Assembly (NCBI RefSeq): GCF_900109945.1
Contig: NZ_FOBX01000007.1
Location: forward strand, 186,001-250,000
Source: Bradyrhizobium sp. OK095
Lineage (GTDB): Bacteria; Pseudomonadota; Alphaproteobacteria; Rhizobiales; Xanthobacteraceae
Direction: 5' to 3'
DNA: 64,000 nucleotides
Shown: piece by piece, positions 47,133-56,418 of the stretch
Position numbering within the stretch: position 1 is the stretch's first letter
How the letters are laid out: every line of letters begins with the position of its first letter
Notes under the pieces: model-generated
The model's database searches: none
Told to the model about the DNA's origin: nothing
What the model saw: only the letters and a program-made list of their open reading frames with translations
Translations under genes and position numbers: made by a program

Positions 47133-47807
47133 ATGCGGATTTTGCTCGTCGAGGATGAGGCGGAGATGGCCACGGCGCTTTCGTCGGCGCTGAAGCGCTA
47201 CGACATGGTGGTGGATCATGCCCCGACGCTCGCGGAGGCGGAGGAGGCCATTTCCGCCGACGTCCATGCTGCCGTCCTGCTCGACCGCCACCTTCCTGAC
47301 GGCGACGGCCTCACCTTGATCCCAAAGCTTCGCGCGCGCGCCGACGGCGTGCCGATCATCGTCCTCACCGCGCGCGGCGAGCTCGCCGATCGCATTGCCG
47401 GGCTCGACAGCGGCGCCGATGATTATCTTGCAAAACCGTTCGCGGTCGAGGAGTTGCTGGCACGGCTGCGCGCGGTGCTGCGGCGGCCCGCCGGCCTCTC
47501 CCCTGACGTTATCCGCGCCGGCCGCCTCGCCTTCGATGTCGGCCATCGCGAAGCCAGCATCGACGGCCAGCCGTTCGAGCTGCCGCGCCGGGAGCTGCTG
47601 GTGCTCGAAGCCCTGATCCGCCGCATGGGCCGAACGGTGCTGCGCTCGGCGCTCGAAGAGGCGGTCTACAATTTCGACGACGAGATCCAGTCGAACGCGC
47701 TGGACACCCATATCTCACGGCTGCGGCGCAAGCTCGCCGAGGCCGAAGCAGGCCTGGAGATCCACGGCATTCGCGGCGTCGGCTATCTCCTCAGGAAGCT
47801 GCCATGA
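47133..47807 (+). CDS. OmpR-family response regulator
   Basis: 224 residues, starting MRILLVEDEAEMATALSSAL. Receiver domain with acidic pocket Glu7-Asp8 and phospho-acceptor Asp51 (LLDRHLPDGDG), Thr in VLTARG, Lys in YLAKPF; C-terminal winged helix (ELPRRELLVLEALIRR...SRLRRKLAEAEAGLEIHGIRGVGYLL). It overlaps the kinase gene by four bases (ATGA). The downstream gene is a phospholipid methyltransferase-like protein, so the operon may tie envelope stress to membrane lipids. Confidence 0.95.
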   Translation: MRILLVEDEAEMATALSSALKRYDMVVDHAPTLAEAEEAISADVHAAVLLDRHLPDGDGLTLIPKLRARADGVPIIVLTARGELADRIAGLDSGADDYLAKPFAVEELLARLRAVLRRPAGLSPDVIRAGRLAFDVGHREASIDGQPFELPRRELLVLEALIRRMGRTVLRSALEEAVYNFDDEIQSNALDTHISRLRRKLAEAEAGLEIHGIRGVGYLLRKLP

Positions 47808-49180
47808 GCAAGCCCGCCGATCCCTATTGCCTGCGCTCGCGGCTGAGCTGGCGCCTGCTCTCGCTCCAGGCCGCGATTCTGATCGCGCTGATTGCGGTCG
47901 TCCTCGCCGGGCTGTGCGCGTCCGGCTTCATGCTCGCCGACCGGGACGAGGATCGCGTGATCGAACTTGTGCAGCGCGCGCTCGCGCGTGATGCGCAAGG
48001 TGACCTGATCGTGCGCCAGACGTCCGAGTTGAAGCAGCTGCGTGGCGAAACGCCCGATCTCTGGTTCCTGGTCCGCGACAAGCAGGGACATTCGCTCAGC
48101 GAAGGCACGGTGCCGGCCGAATTCGCCGCGATCGGCGGTGGCCTCGATCAGATCAGCCAGGCACGGCTCGGCTGGCAGATGTTCGAGGACGATCCGCGCA
48201 AGCCGGCGGCGCGGCTGAAGCGGGTCGATACCGACGCCGGCAATGTGCAGATCATCACGGCGACACAGGGACGGCTCACCGGCGCCAAGGCGCTGTTCAT
48301 GACGTCACTCGCCTTCCTCGGCATTGCCCTGCCCGGCCTGCTCATGATGGGAACGGCGACGTTCATTGCGACACCGATGATCGTGCAGCGCGCGTTCAGG
48401 GGGCTCGATACCACCGCGGACGAGGCACGGCGCATCGATATCCATCAGCGCGGCGCGCGGCTCTCGGTGGAGGGAATTCCGCTGGAGGTCGTACCACTGG
48501 TGGCCGCGATCAACGACGCGCTGGCGCGGCTCGACCAGGGCTATGCCCGCCACAAGCGGTTCGTCGCCGACGCCGCGCACGAGCTGCGCACGCCGATCGC
48601 GATCCTGAACACACGACTCGAATCGCTTGCCCCGGGACCGGACAAGACCCGCCTGCTGGAGGATGCCGGACGGCTGGCGACGCTCGCCGAGCAATTGCTC
48701 GATATCCAGCGGCTCGACCGCTGCGGCCATCCCTTCACGAACGTCAATCTCGCCGCGGTTGCGCAAAGCGTCGCCGCCGACCTCGCACCGCTGGCGATTG
48801 CCGCCGGCTACGAGCTGGCGCTCGATGCCCCGGAGACGCCGATCGAGACGATCGGCGATGCGGCGGCGCTGGAACGCGCACTGACCAATCTCGTGCAGAA
48901 TGCAATCCAGCACGGCCCTCGCCGCGGCACGATCGGGATTCGCGTCAGCAGCGCCGCGAGCATCGAGGTCACCGATGAAGGCGCCGGCATTCCCGCCGAC
49001 CAGCGCGAACAGATCTTCGAGCCGTTCTATCGGCTGACGCCGCTCGATCGCGGTGCCGGCCTCGGCCTCAACATGGTGCGCGAGATCGTGCAGCTGCATG
49101 GCGGCCACGTCTCGGTTGCGGACGGGCCGGATGGCGGCGCCTGCTTCCGGATGACGCTGCCGCCCGCGCGACAGAGTTGA
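47804..49180 (+). CDS. Sensor histidine kinase partner of the OmpR-type regulator
   Basis: 458 residues. First helix at about 20-45, a periplasmic sensor of about 110 residues (LVQRALARDAQGDLIVRQTSELKQL...), second helix at about 160-185, HAMP-like linker, HisKA with phospho-acceptor near His259 (FVADAAHELRTPIAIL), HATPase with NLVQNAIQHG, DEGAGIP and GAGLGLNMVREI. Translationally coupled to the regulator. Signal unknown. Confidence 0.95.
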   Translation: MSKPADPYCLRSRLSWRLLSLQAAILIALIAVVLAGLCASGFMLADRDEDRVIELVQRALARDAQGDLIVRQTSELKQLRGETPDLWFLVRDKQGHSLSEGTVPAEFAAIGGGLDQISQARLGWQMFEDDPRKPAARLKRVDTDAGNVQIITATQGRLTGAKALFMTSLAFLGIALPGLLMMGTATFIATPMIVQRAFRGLDTTADEARRIDIHQRGARLSVEGIPLEVVPLVAAINDALARLDQGYARHKRFVADAAHELRTPIAILNTRLESLAPGPDKTRLLEDAGRLATLAEQLLDIQRLDRCGHPFTNVNLAAVAQSVAADLAPLAIAAGYELALDAPETPIETIGDAAALERALTNLVQNAIQHGPRRGTIGIRVSSAASIEVTDEGAGIPADQREQIFEPFYRLTPLDRGAGLGLNMVREIVQLHGGHVSVADGPDGGACFRMTLPPARQS

Positions 49181-49286
49181 TTCAATCCGCCTCCGACAGC
49201 GCAATGCTGTCGCAATGCGCTCCCGCGACACTGCATCCGTCTCACCTCTGATCTCTGGAGGTGCAAACCAAGATGCCGGAGTGCGC

Positions 49287-49949
49287 ATGCCCAACGATTT
49301 TCTTTCGTTCTTCCTGTCCTGGATGTCGTCCCCACGTCGGGTCGGCGCGATCGCACCATCGGGTGCGGCGCTCGCCGAGCTCATCACGCGCGAGATCAGT
49401 GCAACGACAGGTCCGATCCTCGAGCTCGGCCCCGGCACCGGCGCGTTCACCTACAAGCTGCTCAAGCGCGGCGTCCGGCCACAGGATCTCACGCTGATCG
49501 AATACGGCTCGGACTTCACGAAGCTCCTGCAAATGCGTTTTCCCGGCGCACGCGTGCTGTGGATGGACGCGTCGCGGCTTGCGTCAGAACGCCTCTATGA
49601 CGGTGCGCCCGTCGGCGCGGTCGTGAGCGGCCTGCCGCTGCTCAACATGTCGACGCGCAAGGTCATCTCGATCGTCGGCGGCGCGTTCAGCTATCTCCGC
49701 CCGGGTGGCGCGTTCTACCAGTTCACCTACGGCATGAGCTGCCCGATCCCGCGGCCGGTGCTCGACCGGCTCGGCCTGCGCGCAACACTGGTGGATCGCG
49801 CCTTCCTCAACGTGCCCCCCGCCGCGGTCTACAGGCTGACGCGGCGGCCGCAGATGAAGCTCATCGCGGGATCGGTTGCGCTGGAGGCCTCAATGCGGGT
49901 CGGCATGGGCGCGATGCCTCTGGAACATGCCTCCACCTCCCTGCCCTGA
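49287..49949 (+). CDS. PmtA-like phospholipid N-methyltransferase
   Basis: 220 residues, starting MPNDFLSFFLSWMSSPRRVGAIAPSG; the frame extends upstream but that part is not conserved. SAM motif I is ILELGPGTGAFTYKLL; VVSGLPLLNMSTRK and FYQFTYGMSCPIPR are typical of the rhizobial PmtA group, which methylates phosphatidylethanolamine towards phosphatidylcholine. It follows the two-component pair by 106 bp and is probably in the same operon. It may be a paralogue of the main Pmt; ending at SMRVGMGAMPLEHASTSLP, slightly longer than usual. Confidence 0.78.
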   Translation: MPNDFLSFFLSWMSSPRRVGAIAPSGAALAELITREISATTGPILELGPGTGAFTYKLLKRGVRPQDLTLIEYGSDFTKLLQMRFPGARVLWMDASRLASERLYDGAPVGAVVSGLPLLNMSTRKVISIVGGAFSYLRPGGAFYQFTYGMSCPIPRPVLDRLGLRATLVDRAFLNVPPAAVYRLTRRPQMKLIAGSVALEASMRVGMGAMPLEHASTSLP

Positions 49950-49991
49950 GGCAGACCGTCGATGGGGAAGCGGCTCGACGGAGCCGCAAAC

Positions 49992-50834
49992 TCATCCCCG
50001 CGTGACGTGAGCGGCGACACAAACCCAGACGCCACCTCGGCGCGCCCAACTATCGGTGTATCGTCCAAATCCGATCGACCCGTCGGCCCTGGCATAGGTC
50101 GTCCGCGCATGGATAATCGCCATATCACCCATGATCCGGATTCGTTCGTCCTCGTATCCCAAATTGGATATGGATACGGGCCTTGCGATTTGCTCGATGA
50201 ACCCGGCACGATCAACCACTGATCCGTCAGGGTTGCTGTTGAGGAAATCATCGCTTAGATGCTCGCGGAACCAATCGACATCCTTCATGGAGACCGAGCG
50301 CATATAGCCCGCGTTAAGGTGCTTCAGTGCGTTCATATCCCTTGCGGAAGCCGGTCGATCTTCCAGATCGGATTTGAGCGCCACACAATCGACCTCCACG
50401 TCAAATTCGCCCGGCCAGGAAGGCACGGTTAGAAAGATGCGCGCAGGCGGCGAGATGGGAAAATAGCGTTGGTAGACATCGTTGAACGCACCGAAATTTG
50501 AACCATCAGGCGTGCAGTAGACGTTGCATTTCACGACCTGCTGCAACGACGAGCCGGCAACCTCCAGGCAAAGTTTCATCTGGTCGAGAACGATCTCGGT
50601 TTGCTGCACGAACGGCAATCGCCTGATCTCACCGGTGATGGGATCAAATGGCGGGAGGCCTGAGACGTAAACCGTCTCACCGGCGACAATGACGGGACAG
50701 ATCGGCCCCTTCCGCCGCCGCTCCAAATACGTGGAAATGGGCTCAACTCTGATGGGTTCGCGCTTCACGGCCGCCTCCAGGACACGATCGAGTGGACTAA
50801 ACACCTTCCGTGCTGTCGCATCCGACCCCGCCAT
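49992..50834 (-). CDS. Fusion of RidA (YjgF) and NTF2/SnoaL-like domains
   Basis: 280 residues with two domains. Residues about 35-155 form a RidA-type fold (VSGLPPFDPITGEIRRLPFVQQTEIVLDQM, and YFPISPPARIFLTVPSWPGEFDVEVDCVAL with the conserved Arg and Glu); residues about 165-280 form an NTF2-like small-molecule domain (MNALKHLNAGYMRSVSMKDVDWFREHLSDDF, ending WARRGGVWVCVAAHV). RidA proteins hydrolyse reactive enamines/imines; the NTF2 domain is a common binding or isomerase scaffold. I do not know a standard name for this pairing. It diverges from an ArsR-type regulator; base use is visibly less GC-rich than neighbouring genes, suggesting transfer. Confidence 0.82.
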   Translation of the reverse strand: MAGSDATARKVFSPLDRVLEAAVKREPIRVEPISTYLERRRKGPICPVIVAGETVYVSGLPPFDPITGEIRRLPFVQQTEIVLDQMKLCLEVAGSSLQQVVKCNVYCTPDGSNFGAFNDVYQRYFPISPPARIFLTVPSWPGEFDVEVDCVALKSDLEDRPASARDMNALKHLNAGYMRSVSMKDVDWFREHLSDDFLNSNPDGSVVDRAGFIEQIARPVSISNLGYEDERIRIMGDMAIIHARTTYARADGSIGFGRYTDSWARRGGVWVCVAAHVTRG

Positions 50835-50848
50835 TTGTCTCCAGTCGC

Positions 50849-50870
50849 GAGTTTGGTGCGTGCCGAACTC
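50849..50870. promoter_or_regulatory. Candidate ArsR-type operator
   Basis: GAGTTTGG (50849-50856) and CCGAACTC (50863-50870) are inverted arms with one mismatch and a 6-base centre, in the 63-bp gap between the RidA-NTF2 gene and the ArsR-family gene. The position would let one regulator control both divergent promoters. Confidence 0.5.
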
Positions 50871-50897
50871 ACGTCGCTTGTTGATCCCAAGCGGACA

Positions 50898-51644
50898 ATG
50901 GTAGAGGACGCTATGGTTGCGGCAGCGAATTTGGTCGAGGTTGCAGCGCTCGTCGGCGATACGGCGCGCGCGACCATGTTGTCAGCCCTCATGGGCGGAC
51001 AATCCTTGACCGGAAGTGAGTTGGCGTTCCTGGCACGAATTTCGCGGCCGACAGCCAGTGAGCACCTGACCAGGATGGTCGACGCCCGGCTTATCTCGGT
51101 GACCAAGAAGCGCAGCTATCGGTACTACCGCATTGCCTCACCGCTGGTCGCCAGCATGCTTGAGAGTATCAAGCTGGTCGCGGCTCTCGAGGTTCCTCAG
51201 CGATATCAACCCCGATCTGCGCGTGACGCGGCGCTGCGGTTCGGTCGCACCTGCTACGATCATCTGGCAGGCCGATTGGGTGTTGCGATTGCAGACTCTC
51301 TGATCGCCAGCGGTTGCATCGTCCTTGGCGAAGATGGTGGCGATGTCACCGATTCCGGTGCGAAGGTGTTGACAGAATTTGGCGTCGATCTGGGCCTCAA
51401 GCGCAGCAACAAGCGCATCTTTTGCAAGCCGTGCCTCGACTGGAGCGAACGTCGGTATCATATCGCCGGTCATGTCGGAGCCGAGATTCAACGACGCTGC
51501 CTGGACCTGAGTTGGCTCGTCCGAGTGAACGATACACGGGCCGTGCAATTAACGACTGCTGGCCAGACCGGTCTTCGCAATGCCTTTGGCTTGGATGACC
51601 TCAGTCTTCAAATCGACCCACCGGACGTCAAGGCTAAAGCATGA
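50898..51644 (+). CDS. ArsR-family regulator with C-terminal effector domain
   Basis: 248 residues from ATG 50898 (MVEDAMVAAANLVEVAALVGDTARATML); a TTG at 50835 would extend it into the operator and is rejected. The N-terminal 90 residues are an ArsR winged helix (LARISRPTASEHLTRMVDARLIS). The rest is not a simple ArsR and contains LRFGRTCYDHLAGRLGVAIADSL, then KRIFCKPCLDWSERRYHIAGHVGAEI, with a Cys-x-x-Cys but no typical metal motif; this long form occurs in the rhizobial group of ArsR-like proteins. It diverges from the RidA-NTF2 gene, its likely target. Its last codons are provided by an intergenic repeat. Confidence 0.85.
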   Translation: MVEDAMVAAANLVEVAALVGDTARATMLSALMGGQSLTGSELAFLARISRPTASEHLTRMVDARLISVTKKRSYRYYRIASPLVASMLESIKLVAALEVPQRYQPRSARDAALRFGRTCYDHLAGRLGVAIADSLIASGCIVLGEDGGDVTDSGAKVLTEFGVDLGLKRSNKRIFCKPCLDWSERRYHIAGHVGAEIQRRCLDLSWLVRVNDTRAVQLTTAGQTGLRNAFGLDDLSLQIDPPDVKAKA

Positions 51645-51683
51645 ACCGGAAAAGTGCGAAGCGGTTTTCCGAAAAGATCATGC
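51633..51683. repeat. Palindromic repeat overlapping the ArsR stop codon
   Basis: AAAGCATGAACCGGAAAAGTGCG then AAGCGGTTTTCCG and AAAAGATCATGCG form an imperfect hairpin, a repeat I know as frequent in Bradyrhizobium (GATCATGC ... GCATGATC ends). The TGA of the upstream gene lies in its first bases (AAAGCATGA), so the repeat contributes the final residues. Confidence 0.75.
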
Positions 51684-51784
51684 GCAGACAACAACCTAAA
51701 GGGCGATGAAGGCGCCGCCGCGGCGTTCGCATTGAACGACGGCGGCGCATCCTCTATACAACCTCTGAGCGGCAGAGGTGAAGC

Positions 51785-54613
51785 ATGTATCTAGCGAGGT
51801 TTTTCCGTGCGGGCGTCGTGCTCGCCGGCCTGTTGGCGTCCCACAATCTCTCTGCGCAACCCGCTCCCGGCCAGCAATTGAAGGAAGTGCAGGTCGAGAG
51901 CAACGCCTTCACCCTCGCCGACCCGATCCCATCCTGGGTCGATCCCACGCCGCTTCCCGAGGTGACGAAGCCGCAGCCGATCGTGATCAGGCTGATGGAA
52001 ACCCAATTCTTGGTCGGACCGACGCCGGTCACCTACGTCCGGCGCGCGATGGCTATCAACGATGCAGCCTCGCTCACTGCCGCCGGCCGCTTCTCGATCT
52101 CCTTTGCGCCTGAATACGAGCGCGTCCAGCTGCACTGGGTCAGGATCCAGCGGGCGCAGGAGCAGCTCGACCGGACCAGGACCTCGAACATTCGGTTCCT
52201 CCAGCGCGAGCAAGGCCTGGAGAACGGCGTCTACAGCGGACACGTCACGGCATCGATCCTGATCGACGATCTGCGCGTCGGCGACACACTCGACATTGCC
52301 TACTCGACTTCCGGCGACAATCCCGTGTTCGGCGGCAAGTATTTGGGCCTGAGCCTCTGGGACCAGAGCCTGCCCACACTGCGTCGCCGGGTGGTGATGA
52401 ACCATCCGGTCGGCCGGCCGATCCAATGGCGGATGGTCGGCGATCGCGCATCCCCGGCGCTCGTTCCCAGTGAAAGCGTGCGTGACGGCATGCGCCGGCT
52501 GGACTTCAGCCAGGAAGGCCTGTCCGAGATTGTCGGTGAGGCCCAGACAGCGCCCGATTTCTTCGGCTATCGCTTCCTGCAATTCTCGGAGTTTGCAAGC
52601 TGGAGCGAAGTGGCGAGCTGGGCAGCCACCTTGTTCGATGCCAAGCCTGCCATCGGCGAAGACCTTCGCACTGCCGTCAACCGAATCCGGAGCCTCGGCT
52701 CGGACCAGGAACGCGTGACGTCCGCACTGGAATTCGTGCAGTCGCAAATCCGCTACTTCTCGGTTTCGCTGGGCGAGAGCTCGCATCGCCCCGCGTCACC
52801 CGACGAAGTGCTGCGGCGCCGCTATGGCGACTGCAAGGACAAGTCGTTCCTGCTGGTCACGCTGCTGCGCGAGCTCGGCATCGAGAGCAACCCCGTCCTG
52901 CTCCAGATCGGCCGGCGCGAGGGTATCGACAAGACGCTGCCGAGCCCGCAATTGTTCGATCATGCGATCGTGCGGGCAGTCGTCGACGGCCAAGTCTACT
53001 TCCTCGATCCGACCCGGCTTGGTCAGCGTGGCCTTCTGAACCGGATGGGTCAGGCCCATAGTGGTGCGCAGGTGCTGGTGGTCGGCCAGGGCACGACAGA
53101 GCTGACGTCGATCCCCAACACCGGCAGCGATCTCGTCGAGGACGAAATCGCTGAACGCATCACGCTCGCCAAGTTCGGCGACGAGGGCCAGCTGGAACTC
53201 AAGCGCGTCCTCAGCGGCCTCACGGCGGAACAAATCCGCGTCGTGTTCGAGCTCAGTTCGCGCGACCGCATCTTGAGGACGTTCGGCGACGTGATGGAGC
53301 GCCGCTATCCCGGCGCCGCGATGGTCGGCGAGCCCACCATCGCGGACGATCCCGTCAACAACACCTTGACGATCGGTGCGACCTACAAGGTCCCGAAACT
53401 CGCCACCGAACGCGACGGAAACTGGCTGTTCTATTTCAGGCCGGACAATTTCGTCGACGTCATGACGACGTCGTCATCGGCGAACCGGACGACGCCGATG
53501 CGCATTGCCGGATATCCGTTCCATGGCAAGTACAATCTGGAAATCACCTTTCCGGAAAACGTCAGCGACTTCGTCGATCCCCGCGCCCAGACGGTCGAGA
53601 ACAAATATTTCAGCGCGACGATCTCGGAATCGTTTCGCGGCAACATCGCCAAGCGATCGATGGATCTGACGACGCTCCGCGCCTCCGTCGAGCCGGACAA
53701 ATACGCGGCCTATGCCGATGACGTCAGGGCCTTCAACAAGGCGGTCGGCGGGCTCATCTTCGTGAGCAAGCTTGCGATCAAGTCGGCCGATCAGTCGAAC
53801 CAATCCAGCTTCACCAAGCGTCTCCAGGACCTGAGCGAGCAGACCCTCAAGAAGGCAACGGAGACGATCGATGGCGGAAAGCTCACCGGAGCCGATCTAG
53901 CGGACGCCTACTGCATTCGCGGCCAGAGCTTTGCGGAGCTGGATCGCTATGACGAAGCCATCCAGGACACCAGCGCCGCGGTGCGCCTCGCACCCAGTTC
54001 GTTCGGGCCTCTGATCTGCCGCGGCGAAATCCATTTCCGCACCGGGCAATTCGACAAGAGCATCGCCGACTATTCAAAGGCGATCCCGCTTGGGGGAACT
54101 GCGGCCGGAACGTTCCGGGGACGTGGCGTGTCGCGCCTGCTCGCCGGCCGTATCGAAGAGGCAGTTGCCGACCTGACCAGGGCGAGCGAATTGGCCGACA
54201 AGGAAAGCCGGGTCTATTGCGACATCTGGCTTGTCATCGCCTATGCCCGGCTCGGCAAGCCGGCTCCCGCCGATCTGCTGAAGCGTGCGACCATGGAGCA
54301 GCGTGGCGAGTGGCCGCGCGCGGCGCTCGCCATGGTCGCGGGCGCAATGACACCCGACGACGTCATCAAGTCGGTGGATGACAAGAAAGGCGACGACCGC
54401 CAGATGGCGCTGGCGGAGGGATATTTCTACATCGGAGAGCACTATCTCTCGGCCGGCGACAAGAAGACCGCGCAGACCTACTTCAACAAGACACGCGAGC
54501 TCGGTGTCATCATGTACATCGAGCATATCGCCGCCGGCCTGGAACTGGCGCGCATGAAGGGCGAGGATTCCGCCGCGACAGCCACTTCGGCGCCGCGCCA
54601 GGCGACGCCGTGA
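51785..54613 (+). CDS. DUF3857/transglutaminase-like protein with TPR tail
   Basis: 942 residues with a signal peptide (MYLARFFRAGVVLAGLLASHNLSAQPA). Residues about 80-290 match DUF3857 (VQLHWVRIQRAQEQLDRTRTSNIRFLQRE), then a transglutaminase-like domain (about 300-420) with Cys in RRRYGDCKDKSFLLVTLLRELG, His in LFDHAIVRAVV and Asp in YFLDPTRL, a beta-rich stretch, and TPRs near the end (AYCIRGQSFAELDRYDEAIQDTSAAV). The enzyme family cleaves or forms amide bonds; targets of DUF3857 proteins are unknown. Probably periplasmic. Single gene. Confidence 0.9.
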   Translation: MYLARFFRAGVVLAGLLASHNLSAQPAPGQQLKEVQVESNAFTLADPIPSWVDPTPLPEVTKPQPIVIRLMETQFLVGPTPVTYVRRAMAINDAASLTAAGRFSISFAPEYERVQLHWVRIQRAQEQLDRTRTSNIRFLQREQGLENGVYSGHVTASILIDDLRVGDTLDIAYSTSGDNPVFGGKYLGLSLWDQSLPTLRRRVVMNHPVGRPIQWRMVGDRASPALVPSESVRDGMRRLDFSQEGLSEIVGEAQTAPDFFGYRFLQFSEFASWSEVASWAATLFDAKPAIGEDLRTAVNRIRSLGSDQERVTSALEFVQSQIRYFSVSLGESSHRPASPDEVLRRRYGDCKDKSFLLVTLLRELGIESNPVLLQIGRREGIDKTLPSPQLFDHAIVRAVVDGQVYFLDPTRLGQRGLLNRMGQAHSGAQVLVVGQGTTELTSIPNTGSDLVEDEIAERITLAKFGDEGQLELKRVLSGLTAEQIRVVFELSSRDRILRTFGDVMERRYPGAAMVGEPTIADDPVNNTLTIGATYKVPKLATERDGNWLFYFRPDNFVDVMTTSSSANRTTPMRIAGYPFHGKYNLEITFPENVSDFVDPRAQTVENKYFSATISESFRGNIAKRSMDLTTLRASVEPDKYAAYADDVRAFNKAVGGLIFVSKLAIKSADQSNQSSFTKRLQDLSEQTLKKATETIDGGKLTGADLADAYCIRGQSFAELDRYDEAIQDTSAAVRLAPSSFGPLICRGEIHFRTGQFDKSIADYSKAIPLGGTAAGTFRGRGVSRLLAGRIEEAVADLTRASELADKESRVYCDIWLVIAYARLGKPAPADLLKRATMEQRGEWPRAALAMVAGAMTPDDVIKSVDDKKGDDRQMALAEGYFYIGEHYLSAGDKKTAQTYFNKTRELGVIMYIEHIAAGLELARMKGEDSAATATSAPRQATP

Positions 54614-54620
54614 CAGCTAT

Positions 54621-56252
54621 CTACACCAACCGGCTCTGCACCATCGCCGCCTGGATGAACGAGGCGAACAGCGGGTGCGGCTCGAACGGCCGCGACTTCA
54701 GCTCGGGGTGGAACTGGACGCCGATGAACCAGGGGTGATCCTGGTACTCGACGATTTCGGGCAGCACGCCGTCGGGCGACAGGCCTGAGAATTTCAACCC
54801 GTGCTGCTCGAGGCGGTCCTTGTAGGCGGTGTTGACCTCGTAGCGGTGGCGGTGGCGCTCGGAAATCTCGGTCGCGCCGCCATAGACCTGCGAGACGCGG
54901 CTGCCGCGGTTGAGCGCGGCGGGATAGGCGCCGAGCCGCATCGTGCCGCCGAGATCGCCGGCATTCGAGCGCTTCTCGAGTTCGTTGCCGCGCAGCCATT
55001 CCGTCATCAGGCCAACCAGGGGCTCCTTGGTGGGGCCGAACTCGGTGGAGTTGGCCTCCTCGATGCCGACGAGATTTCGCGCAGCCTCGATCACCGCCAT
55101 CTGCATGCCGAAGCAGATGCCGAAATACGGCACATTGCGCTCACGCGCGAACTGCGCCGCGCGGATCTTGCCTTCGGCGCCGCGCTGGCCGAAGCCGCCG
55201 GGCACCAGGATGCCGTTGACGTGCTCGAGGAACGGCGCCGGATCTTCCTTCTCGAAGATCTCGCTCTCGATCCAGTCGAGATTGACCTTCACCTTGTTGG
55301 CGATGCCGCCATGCGAAAGCGCTTCGATCAGCGACTTATACGCATCCTTCATGCCGGTATATTTGCCGACGATGGCAATGGTGACGTTGCCCTCGGGATT
55401 GCGGATGCGCTCGTTGATTTTCTGCCAGCTCTGCAGCACCGGCGGAATCCGCGAGCCGATGCCGAAAGCTGCGAGCACTTCGTCGTCGAGGCCCGCGTTG
55501 TGATAGGCTTCGGGCACGGCGTAGATGCTGTCGGCGTCACGCGCCTCGATCACGGCGCTCTCGCGCACGTTACAGAACAGGCCGAGCTTGCGACGCTCCT
55601 CCTTCGGGATCTCGCGGTCGGTACGGCAGAGCAGGATGTCCGGCTGGATGCCGATCGAACGCAGCTCCTTGACCGAGTGCTGCGTCGGCTTCGTCTTCAG
55701 CTCACCGGCGCTCGGAATGTAAGGCAGCAGCGTCAGGTGAATGTAGATGGCATGATCGCGCGGCAGCTCGTTCTTGAGCTGGCGGATCGCCTCGAAGAAC
55801 GGCAGGCCCTCGATGTCACCGACGGTGCCGCCGATCTCGACCAGCACGAAATCGTAATCGTCATTGCCGGAGAGGACGAATTCCTTGATGGCGTTGGTGA
55901 CGTGCGGAACCACCTGGATGGTCGCGCCGAGATAATCGCCGCGGCGCTCCTTGGTGATGATGTCTTGGTAGATGCGCCCCGTGGTGATGTTGTCGGCCTT
56001 GGTCGCAGGCCGGCCCGTGAAGCGCTCATAGTGACCGAGATCGAGATCGGTCTCCGCGCCGTCATCGGTCACGAACACTTCGCCGTGCTGATACGGCGAC
56101 ATCGTTCCGGGATCGAGGTTGAGATAGGGATCGAGCTTGCGGAGGCGGACCTTGTAGCCCCGGGCTTGCAACAGAGCACCGAGTGCCGCTGAAGCCAGAC
56201 CCTTGCCGAGCGAAGAAACCACGCCGCCGGTGATGAATATGTACCGCGCCAT
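54621..56252 (-). CDS. pyrG: CTP synthase
   Basis: 543 residues. Amidoligase domain MARYIFITGGVVSSLGKGLASAALG with KLDPYLNLDPGTMSPYQHGEVFVTDDGAETDLDLGHYERF, then a glutamine amidotransferase domain with nucleophile Cys in YFGICFGMQMAVIEAARN and His-Glu in GVQFHPELKSRPFEPHPLF. It makes CTP from UTP. It follows secG by 166 bp in the ancestral order and is convergent with the DUF3857 gene. Confidence 0.98.
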   Translation of the reverse strand: MARYIFITGGVVSSLGKGLASAALGALLQARGYKVRLRKLDPYLNLDPGTMSPYQHGEVFVTDDGAETDLDLGHYERFTGRPATKADNITTGRIYQDIITKERRGDYLGATIQVVPHVTNAIKEFVLSGNDDYDFVLVEIGGTVGDIEGLPFFEAIRQLKNELPRDHAIYIHLTLLPYIPSAGELKTKPTQHSVKELRSIGIQPDILLCRTDREIPKEERRKLGLFCNVRESAVIEARDADSIYAVPEAYHNAGLDDEVLAAFGIGSRIPPVLQSWQKINERIRNPEGNVTIAIVGKYTGMKDAYKSLIEALSHGGIANKVKVNLDWIESEIFEKEDPAPFLEHVNGILVPGGFGQRGAEGKIRAAQFARERNVPYFGICFGMQMAVIEAARNLVGIEEANSTEFGPTKEPLVGLMTEWLRGNELEKRSNAGDLGGTMRLGAYPAALNRGSRVSQVYGGATEISERHRHRYEVNTAYKDRLEQHGLKFSGLSPDGVLPEIVEYQDHPWFIGVQFHPELKSRPFEPHPLFASFIQAAMVQSRLV

Positions 56253-56418
56253 GGGGCCTAACCTCTAATCCCTCGAATTCGATTCGCCAAAGCGATTCGT
56301 ATTCCGCCCCAAAGATTTTGCGGGCCTGTGGGTGAGCCAAAACTAAGTGTGGTGACAGTGCCTTGATGGGGATTGTTGATGCAGGACGCTAGCAGCCGCC
56401 CTGCATGGCCCCCCTGCT

